Origin: Antedon bifida
Taxonomy: Eukaryota; Echinodermata; Crinoidea; Comatulida; Antedonidae
Length of the DNA stretch: 64,000 bases
Direction: 5' to 3'
NCBI GenBank assembly: GCA_963402885.1
Contig: OY727095.1
Location: 16,559,001-16,623,000 of the forward strand
Shown here: piece after piece, positions 47,253-57,400 of the stretch
How positions within the stretch are numbered: position 1 is the stretch's first letter
Layout: each line of letters starts with the position of its first letter
The notes under the pieces: model-generated
The model's input: only the letters and a program-made list of their open reading frames with translations
What the model was told of the DNA's origin: nothing
The model's database searches: none
Position numbers and translations under genes: made by a program

Positions 47253-47600
47253 AAATATGTCCAACAAATACAACTGTAGTCAATCAAGAACACAACTAAA
47301 GTTTGCATACACTATAACCAATTTACATCATATAATGTACTATTATAACCATTATACATCAGTGATTCAGCAAGTTTTTAACATGTAAATCTGAACGGAA
47401 TCTTAACGGATGATGCCATCATCCAGGGGGTTGCCCAAAGAGTCCAGGGCTGTGGACACTGCGTATTTGAGACAAGATCCCCACCCCCATGGTGGTGCTT
47501 GTGGTGAAGCGAATTCTGTTAAATGACACCCCTAGATGCATGATAAATGGTACCTCTTGTTCACCGTAAAATGTCACTCCAAGTACGCTAGCAAACAGAC

Positions 47601-47702
47601 GATCGTAGCCTATTTTTCAATAAGATCGTAGCCTATGTTTCAATACAATCGTAGCCTATGTTTCAATGCGATCGTAGCCTATTTTTCAATACGATCGTAC
47701 GA
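47601..47702. repeat. 23-24 bp tandem array, about 4 copies
   Basis: gatcgtagcctatttttcaa and close variants repeat every 23-24 bases. Confidence 0.85.
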
Positions 47703-47934
47703 ATACGAATAGAACTTTATTGCAATCAAAGGAAGATTGAAGTTTAACAAAAGCGTTTCCCTCAGAAACATAAAATGCAATATACAAATATAAAAAATAT
47801 TTAGAAAGAAAGTACATACAATCACCAAAAAATTGTTAAAAATTTAAAAAATTTAAAAACTTCAAAAATTTTCACAATTATTTACAAACAATGGTACGGA
47901 AGGTCGCGGAAACAGAACACTAAATGATTACCAT

Positions 47935-48592
47935 TTTTGGAAAAGTCCGTGATTAATAAACGTTTCAGAACGATTAGTTTTAACTCTAGGGATACAGAAC
48001 TCACGGAGTCTTCTAAGATTATAAGCAGCAGATGGAGCCTCCGGTAACAAATGATTCAATCTGTGACTGGGGTCTTTGATTTTAACGAAAAAATCCTTGC
48101 ACAGTCGAACACTTCTAGGGTAGAAAAACCAAGGAAGCTACGGGCATCGAAATAAGTAGCCTGCGGAAAAATACATTTAAAGGCCCTTCTCTGAATTTGT
48201 TCAAGTTGTTGACTCTGTTGCTTCGTAATATTTGATCCCCAAACTGGGGCCGCATATTCTAATATGGGTCTAATGATACTAGTATAAAATTGGACAAGTG
48301 CGGGGGCATCCAGGCCTGCCCTCCGCATCTGTTTGAGAAAGTACATTCTAGAATTGCATTTACTAATCATTTTGTCAATATGGGGTTGCCATGACAAATT
48401 ATGAGAAATAATAACACCAAGGAGTTTAAATTCATCAACATGTTCCAGATTACAATCTCCAACATGAAGTGGCTCAAAAGCCGTCTTTGACCTTTTACAA
48501 CTAATTCTCATCTCTTTCGTTTTCTTAATATTAAGGAACATATTGTTATCATTAGCCCACTGAATGATCTTATCGAAATCAATATTTATGCG
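47935..48592 (-). pseudogene. LINE RT C-terminal part, CR1/L2-like
   Basis: The frame 48592-48056 reads FLNIKKTKEMRISCKR, DEFKLLGVIISHNLSWQPHI and FYTSIIRPILEYAAPVWGSN. After a slip near 48115 it continues RLCKDFFVKIKDPSHRL and ends in FINHGLFQKW near 47935. The end of a non-LTR element. Confidence 0.85.
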
Positions 48593-49521
48593 TTATGCAT
48601 TTTAGGCTCCAATAATGTAATTTCATATTTTACCTTTAATAAAGTTTCCTCGTGCGTGCAGTGCGTCAGTAGAGTAAACAAAACAACATTCGGGAAATGG
48701 TAGAGTCTAACAGGGATTTAGCTAAACACACACGTGCATTTATTGCGGACTATATAAACAGCAAGGCCGGCCGCCGGCTTCTGTGTTGTTGGGTAATAAA
48801 TAATCGAGCCGGGATGGTATAAATTTCTCCCCCGACAGAAACGCCTTTTCCCTGTGCTTTGGCCTATATTATCTGCACGTTTAACAACGATACAAGTGTT
48901 CGTTTGCTAGAAATATTTTTAGCATATAGGCCTACGACGTACCGTCGTACATAATTTTGTAGGCCTAGGCTAGGGGCCTAGCTAGGCCTGCGCTACTGCA
49001 CTTTCGCACCTCTTGAGCATACCCAATTTTAAAAAATTCACCTGCTGCGCGGCGGTGACGGTGGGTGACCGTGAAAGTCTTAACATTTTCGCGTGTTACG
49101 GAAGCCACCAGCCAAGCGTAAAAAACAAAAATAACATAGCGTTCAGAGGATTTAAGAAAACTGTAAAATGCTTCTTATTAAATTGATAACTGTATGAATG
49201 CTGTATGATTAAAAACAATTTGAACAATTGTTTTGATCATACAGTATAAAATACAACAACAATTATTTTTTAAAATCAAATATACAGTGATTTAGGCATG
49301 GCTCTCTTTCCCCAAATGCCTTACAAAAACGTTCAGGAAACAGTGTATAGACCTATTGACATAGATAAATTAACTAAAACGTTTTTACCATTATATTTCA
49401 ACAATTTTTAATTTTGGCTAATGACCGATTCATTTGGCTAAATAAAAAAATTGGACTTTAGCCATTTTGGCTATAGATAAACTGATTTGACTAAAAAAAT
49501 ATTTTGATTTTCGCCAAATGG

Positions 49522-49800
49522 CTAAACAAAATGAAATGTTAGTGCTACCCCAGCATCTCCTTGGTCAGTAGCAGTAAAGCATTCGGTTAACAAATTTGTA
49601 AGAGCGTCAGTGGTAGACACACCCTTAGAGCAACCAAATTGATTCAACTTGATTTTATCTTTAATTTGGACCCAAATCATTTCCCCTACGATCCCTTCAA
49701 TAACTTTCATGGTGGTGGAAGTCAGCGAAATAGGACGCAAGTCATTCTCAAGAACCTTAGGTGGGTTAACCTTTGGAATAGGAATTATATCGGCTGACTA
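49522..49800 (-). pseudogene. LINE RT fragment, same orientation, upstream part
   Basis: SADIIPIPKVNPPKVL, ENDLRPISLTSTTMKVIEGI and KLNQFGCSKGVSTTDAL are RT motifs that precede the piece at 48592. The middle of the RT is absent, replaced by about 930 bp (48592-49520) rich in GGCCTAG. It is probably one element with a deletion or insert. Confidence 0.75.
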
Positions 49801-49984
49801 CACACGCGACTAACAATAGGATAGCATTTTTTGCATATGCGAATCAGGGGAAGTCCCTGATGAAACCTCCGGTCGGTAATACATTCAATTTCTAATACAG
49901 TAACTGTAATCAATTAATGAAAATTAATTATTACTATCAATTAATGATTTGAAAAAGTTAGACAAAGAAATATGATGCTGCTAT

Positions 49985-50430
49985 TATATATAAATAAATT
50001 GAGCAAAACGTTAAATTGTATTATTTAATGCTAAATAAGTCAGTAGTTAAAACCACAATTTCCAAAATTCATTTTCATTTATCCGCTATACTGTACAATA
50101 CTAGTGTTGCTTAAACCACACTCAAAAAGAAAACAAAGAAAATAATGAGAGTATTACTCCGTGATAATTACTAAGGAAATTCGGCCTAATATTTCAGACG
50201 TACGGACATGAAGATAAACAGGGTACTACACGGAAATACAAAACTATACGCAAAATTATGATTTTTTGGCCTTAAATTATAGAAAACATCCAGCCGGCAA
50301 AACACAATCAATATGGACAAATCGACGATCCCCATATGACAGGATTTTGGCCTTCTTTCGTACCTCTCATGACGCACCACAAGCCACTACTCATTCAGAA
50401 ATTCATTCTGCGCATGGTCAGAAAAATATC
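49985..50430. repeat. Dispersed repeat, pair with 12190-12500
   Basis: Same segments and orientation as at 12.2 kb. Small open frames in this stretch are not genes. Confidence 0.75.
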
Positions 50431-51129
50431 TACAAAAAAATATGTGCGTAGTCTGCCAATTTATAGATATTCTTTTCCAGCCCTGGACTTCTATATAACA
50501 TTATATGGATGTTGTATACGATGAAATGGGAAAAAACATTTAGTATGAAATTAAGGGTGTTGCCCGGGCCATTAGGGCAACAACCCTGCATCCGTCCCTG
50601 TCATCTATTAATTTACAGCATTGTATTGCCTAAAAGTACTCATTTTGATTCTATAAGGAATGTTTATAAGTTGAATGGGAAGAATATTTGACTGTTCTAT
50701 TCAATGAGGCAGAGCCTAGTTAAGGAAAGGCTTTAAAAAAAAAAAAACATTTACAAGTCTAGCACAAAATGCCTGTTTTTCTAGTTTGATTGAAAACGCC
50801 ACTTAACGCAAATTAAAACTTGTGAACGATCAAACAATCGGCGGTTCCCACACAGAACACGCGAATCTCAAACGTGTGCTTGTCAGCGGAATTCCGGAAA
50901 AAGTCCGATCATTTTTCTGAGTACTAGCACGCTATGGGAATGTAATTTCCGGCCAAGTACAGGTGTCATTTAGCATGAATTTTACGTGCCAGAGTACCAT
51001 TTCCGGCCATCTAGGGGTGTAATTTAACAAAATTGGGTTTGCCACAGGCCTCCTTGGTACCAAATTCGAACACCCCTCTGTTAAATCCTGGATCCGCCCC
51101 TGTGTGATGACTGGTCTAATATACTAGAC

Positions 51130-53492
51130 AACATTGAGACCAAACTGACATTTGTTCGTAAGAAAATACAGCCTTTCTTTGACAGAATCTAGGAAACGGC
51201 TAGCTAAGTTATGGAAATCAAATAGGAAAGTCGCTATTCGTATAATTAAAAACGGTAATGTTGAAAAAACACCAGCTAAATGTCCTGTTACAGACAATGA
51301 TGTGCACACATTTTATACGGATAAATGCCGGAAAACTGTTGATTGGGACGTGGATAACGCGATATGAAGTAAGGCGCTTAATATTAGCAAACAGGAGAAA
51401 TACGATGATGTCTTAGCAAAATTAACCGACGAAGAATTAGTGGCGACAATTAAATGCTTACCTAGCAGGCGGAGTGCACCCGGAATAGACCGAATCACAT
51501 ACAGTGATCTGAAATCAGTTAAAGAGCATTCATATCCAGTTCTAATTGATATGTTCAACACATGTATGGAATGTAAACGAATTCCTGTAGAATGGAAAAT
51601 CGCTATTGTTAAATTAATTCCAATTAATTGTTTGTTCCAATATTGCTTCTGTTAACCTGCTATAAAATATTTACCGTAATAAATTATTGGAAAGAAGAAT
51701 AATGGATTGAGCTAACAGAAACAAACGATTATCTGAAAATTAGAAACGGAATGGTCTACAGGAACACGTGTTTTGCATGGAAACAGCTATAAGTGACTTT
51801 AAAAATATATCTGGACAGATGTACTGTACATTTGTTTTGTAGATTTAGCGGACGCGTTCGGAAGCATTTCACATGAATTTATGGCATATGCTCTACGATG
51901 GTTTGGTTACCCCGAACAGTATGTTGAACTCATTGAGAAAATGTACAAGGTTATACAGAAACAATTGATAGGTTCAGGGGTATCATACAAGGTGACCCAA
52001 TTTCGATGGATGTATTTGAACAGAGTATAGATATCTGGATTCGATGGGTAATAAATAATAAGGAGGAACCAACTATACCAAATCCAGTACAGGGATATGT
52101 TGATGATGTTGGGATGTGTACAAATAATAAAGAGGAACTGGGAATTATGTGTAACAAAACAACCCAATTTGTTGAATTAACCGGTATGAATGTTAAACAT
52201 ATAAAATGTGGTTTATTGCACGGACACAGGACAGGAAATAACTGGAATCGTAAAGACATAACATTTGATGTAAATATTAAGATACAGGGCTCGGAAATTC
52301 CAAAGTTGGGCAAGCAGGGCAAATACAAATACTTAGGATATGATATAAGTTTAGATGGGAAAGCATCTGATGCTCAATTGATGGAAATTTTTAACTCATT
52401 CACTCCTTCCCCCCTTCCAGTTGTGGCTGAGTTAAAAGCAATTAATGAAATGGCATTGTCAAAAGTAAACTTCTTCATGTGCAATATGTCAATTGCACTG
52501 AAGAAATTGAAAGAAATTGAGAATATTATTATTGAATATGTACGACAATTGGCTATCTCTTAATACATCATCCAACAGAGACCTGGTATTTATACCGTCT
52601 GGAAAAGGTGGACTGGGAGTCATTAACCATGTGACCATGTATTTTGCCACAAAAATACAGTTTCTCTTACAGTGTTTAAATTCTGATGATGAACAAACTA
52701 AATTTAGTGTAAGTAAGACAGTCCTTTAAACTACACATGTGTAAAGCTAATGTAATTATGACGAACATACCCGTAATTTTAGAGGTTACATTGTTGATAA
52801 TGATGGTTGAGTAATTAAACAGGGAAAAGTAAACTGGCCCAAATCTATTTGGGTTGAACTTAATGAATTATGCATGCACGAGCATATTGAGATTAGACTA
52901 AAAGATGATACTTTCTATGCCTTATATAATATTAATGGTAATGTTAAGGAATTTGAATTCCATATCGTTCTCTCTAAATATATTAAAATGACACACACTG
53001 AAACTAGAATAAAACAATTAAATTGGTTTGAAATCTCAAGGAAGGATATTCAGTACAGTTGGTAGAGATCTGAAGTTATTTTTTAATAACTTGTTATTGA
53101 GAGATAAGCTTGTTTGCTTTGTATTTATCCACCATAAACGATGTATAGTATGTAATAATCTAAATGACACAGTATCGCATGTTATGAATGGTTGTATGAC
53201 TTTTAGAAACATGGACATAATCCATAAAGAAATAATGATTTTACGTCCTAATATCAGTTCTTTTAAGGACAAGGTAATTAATTGTAGAATGTTTCCTAAT
53301 TGTGATACCGATTTCAGTATAATACAATATCGAAGACCTGATCTGCTATTGATCGACAATCAGTCAAAAAAACCTTTTATTGTTGCAATTTCAACTCCAT
53401 TTGATGCATTTGTGGATAAACTTTTTCGGACTATTTCAACTGATAATGATATGTTGCTTCTGCAGGCAGATTTGGATGGTCTTGTTCACTAG
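51130..53492 (+). pseudogene. R2-like LINE (restriction-like endonuclease type), degraded
   Basis: Pieces in order: 51152-51367 upstream region; 51440-51655 with SAPGIDRITYSDLK; about 51838-51990 VDLADAFGSISHEFMAYALR; then RGIIQGDPIS and 52006-52563 with GYVDDV (RT catalytic) and KYKYLGYDISLDG; 52517-52729; 53028-53492 with a zinc-knuckle-like C-x2-C, H, C (CIVCNN then HVMNGC) and RRPDLLLIDNQSKKPFIVAI, the PD...K layout of the endonuclease. Several stops and shifts break it. Such LINEs often insert site-specifically. It is in antisense to modules B and C. Confidence 0.8.
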
Positions 53493-53509
53493 TGTTGCTC
53501 TTAAGAAAA

Positions 53510-53800
53510 AACCCATTCAACTGATTTCAAGATTAATAATATTGTTCTTGAAAAAGTTTCTGTTCATAAGGATTTAGGCGTTGATTGATTCTTCTTTAAA
53601 TTTTTGTAAACATGTTGATTATGTTGTAGCTAAGAGTAACAGACTCCTTGGATTCATTTGGAGACATTGCAGACATATCAATGATAGTAAGGCATTGATT
53701 CTTATGTATAAATCTTTAGTTTGGTCTAATCTTGAGTTTTGATTTGTTATTTTTAATTCAATTTCTTCTTCTCAGTCTATTAGGTTACATATTATTATAT
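53510..53800 (+). pseudogene. LINE RT C-terminal fragment
   Basis: VSVHKDLGV, then in the next frame HVDYVVAKSNRLLGFIWRHC and ALILMYKSLVWSNLEF, the common end of Jockey/CR1-type RT (DLGV, KSLVRSxLEY pattern). It has one shift and a stop. It directly follows the R2-like element. Confidence 0.8.
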
Positions 53801-54469
53801 AGCCCAATGTGATCTGGAGACTATAATTTATCCCGAGACGAAGTCGAGGGATTCAGGATGTGTCCAGATCACTGAGGACTATATTTTTTACCGATGAAAT
53901 CCCAGTAAATATACCGTACCACCCAATTTGGCTGGCTAGGTTAGGTCGAAGTGAATGCAAACATGGACTTGGTTGGAGTAGGCCTAGGCATAGTTAGTGG
54001 CACAATGTCGCTGCGAAGAAGCAACAAAAAAAGCCTGCATTTGATAATTCATCACTTCCAGATATGCAATAAATATTTCCAAATCATATTTAATTTTTTT
54101 CTTCATATTTTAACTGGCCGATAAACTAATCCTCTAAGTCAGCTCATACACAAGTAAATCAATTTAGGCTAGACTAGGGCTAGCTACGCAATCGTGTTGC
54201 GCGTATGGATCCAATTGTATTAAAGAGAAGAAGTTAGAGAAACAGACATGCGCAGTTTAGCCTGTCTATAGTTCTTCGAGGGCATGGCAATAGCTATAGA
54301 CCGGCGATTAACCAATCAGATGCCGTGAATTGAAAGGTGCCGGTATATAATACAAAATCTAATGTCTTTTTACAGTCTGTGGTGGAATGTTGACTGTGAG
54401 TTCTTCTTTAGGAAATTAGCAGTGCCTTACTTAATATCCTACATCATTTCCATATTGAACATAACATAC
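53801..54469. other. Spacer with short hairpin-rich sequence, no gene
   Basis: Near 53808-53880 gtgatctggagactata and its mirrored gtccagatcactgaggacta form an inverted pair. Nothing else recognised. Confidence 0.45.
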
Positions 54470-57400
54470 CTCGATTTGAACTTGCTGTTCCAACAACACC
54501 TGAAACAAATGAAATGAAGTCATTTGGTGTATTATATTATAGTTTGAGAGGTTTCCGACTGTAATGAGAATCTACTCACTTGGTTGCAATATCAGATTTT
54601 ATTTGTACAATACAGTATTTTTGGAACAGAGAACAATGATGCTGTGAATGAGATGTGTACTTGAGGAAGTGTGTCCGAAGATGCCTGGATAAGGTGTGTC
54701 TGGGCTCTGCTGAAACTGGAGGGTATATTGGTTTCTGTTCATTAGCATATGTCATTATGTCATTTCTAAGCTCGACCATTGGTCCTAAATGTTCCAGGTA
54801 CTTTTTTAAGGGGTTGATTAATGATGTCCTAAATGATGGATAATGTTGTCACATCTGTGCTTAAAAACTGTCCTTAATTGTTTTACGATGAGAAAGTTCT
54901 GTGAGGTCAGATAAATTGTATTCTTTAGGGAGCTAATTTTTCCAATATTCCTGGTCATAAATAAAATAATATATATTATATCCACAATGATGGAATATAA
55001 ATCAGTTGTATCATTTAAACTAAATTAACATCATGTAAAATTTTAAAACAAATGAAAGATATAATAGTTACATTACAATTACCTTCGATTTCTGTAACAA
55101 CATTATACTTCAACAGTATATTTCTTGCCTTTCCTCCAAGACGATCTGCAAATATTTGTATTTTGTCTGGATCATCTGCTAATTCTTCCTCTTTCTCCAG
55201 ATGAAGAACTGCATCCCATACATTGGAGAAGTTATATCTTGTCAAGTCATAGTAAGCAGTAACATTATGTAATGCATCTAGGTCAAGTTGTTTCAAGGTC
55301 TTAAACAGTTGCTTTCTGTAAGGCGACAACTTGGATTTTTTATCAGTATGTTTATTCTCAACCTTGTTGTCTGTCATATACGTTGATACAAGATCTTTTG
55401 ACAGTGCCATTTCAGATGTTTTTGTAATCTCTAACAGCAAGTTAACATTAGTTGGTGAGATTAAACCTTCGTGTTCAAGGTGATTGAGTAAGTCATGTCC
55501 ATTGAAATTTATATTTGTAATTTCACTGACATCCAACTTATCAAATAGTAGGAACCTTAGCCAACAGTATCTTTCACCGACAAAGCATTTACCAAGATTA
55601 GCTTTTAGAATTCGGAAATTGTCGAAAGTTGTAGAATCTGCAAATAAAATTACTGGCCATTATTTTGACAATGATTATTTTCACTGATTCCAATCAAAAT
55701 GAGTTTGATTTAAAATATATATTGTGCAAAACTATGACAGCACTGACAATGATAAAAAAAAATCTTCTATCAACTAAAACTCGAAATAAAGGCCCATTTA
55801 CACTAGGACGATAACAATCGACGATAATTAGATAAATACATTTTTCTTACATAAAACAAAGGAAATCTAAAAAGTTTTATTAGAACTATAGGATAACCAT
55901 CTATGCTACCTTTGATGAAAATAACATTTTCACACGTCCAATCAAATGACGTCATGGTCAGTAAGAGCAATAATATCGTGACAATACAACGATGTTATTG
56001 TTTTTATTGACCATGACGATTCCAGTCTATGAGTAGAATAGTAGGTCACATATTCAAGACATTTCCGGTGAAAATGTTGCATTGTATCTGTATTAAAAAA
56101 GCATAAATTTATTACCGTATATTTCGGTGTATAAGTCGCACTTTTGACACACAAATTTGACCTCTAAATTACACCGAACATAAATGCCTCACCACACAGA
56201 TTGTACATATAGGCCCAGGCTATCGTCACCTCGTTTGCTAGGCCTGAGTAGGCTAGGCCTAGCTACAGTAACTAACTAACGTAATGGCAACCTGCTTCTG
56301 CCTAGTTTTCAAGGCATTTTAGCATGATGTTATACTAAATATGATGAAAAGATTTATTCATTATGGCGATAAAATTTCATTTGTAAACGTTTACGTACGA
56401 TTGGAATAGTATTTATTTATGCAGTAGTTATACGCACGATCGCCGTACCCCCAGCGCAAGCCCTTCTTGGCGGCCACATGGTGTACAGTATTCAACTAGT
56501 ATATTCTCCAGTTGATTATAGCATGGACCTAGCGTACACACTTCTCGGATACATAGATACTAATCGAATACGATTGTCCGTGAAAACGTGCGCCCTCTCG
56601 AAATGATCGAGCGAGGCTAGCCCACACGTACATGTTACACACATGGTCATGCACTCGATGTTGAGGCTGGGCGCGGCCGAGCCCAGGTAAGAAAAACCCT
56701 CAATAAAGGACGCCATTGCAGATATAACAAAATATATTATTACAATAATATTGATTACAATTTAAAAAAACATTGTTTTTGATGAAATATAAGGTGCGTC
56801 TTATACATCGACGATATAAAAAATACCGATATTTTACTCTCAGTTAGGGGGTGCGTCTTATACACAGGTGCGACTTATACACCGAAATAGACGGTATATA
56901 TATTTTCTAAATGTAAGTAGTACTAAAGAGTATTATTACCTTGTCTAATACCTCGGTTCCATGCACCTGTACCAGAAGACACACCTGCACCAGAAGACAC
57001 ACCTGTACCAGAAGACACACCTGCACTGGAAGGAACACCTGTACCAGAAGACACACCTGCACCAGAAGACACACCTGCAGCAGACGACACACCTGCACCA
57101 GAAGACACACCTGTACCGGCATGGGATGAAACAAATTAGCTAAAAATTACAGCAAATATACGGTATAGTATCATGGTTTAAAAGTCCTTGTCTCATAGGC
57201 GTGCTGGCAAAGTGTAGTTATAGATGCCTGCAACTTTGAGGAAATTACCATAAACCTTTATTGTATTAATTAAATTCTAAAAATTGTAGTCTGTTTATGT
57301 TTGTTCACTACATATAATATGGCCTTGTCACGTTGAAACACTGGTTTTCTTGTCTGATCACCAAAGTTAAGCAATGTTGGACCTGGTTGGAGCTTGGATG

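Noticed and set aside
51907..53359. Minus-strand open frames across the R2-like element
   Set aside because: Shadows of the plus-strand RT frames, which carry the catalytic motifs.
56941..57143. Plus-strand open frames with Cys/Thr/His repeats and a minus-strand CLLVQV frame
   Set aside because: Other frames of the 18-bp repeat. Only the GVSSG frame has splice borders with phases matching its neighbours.
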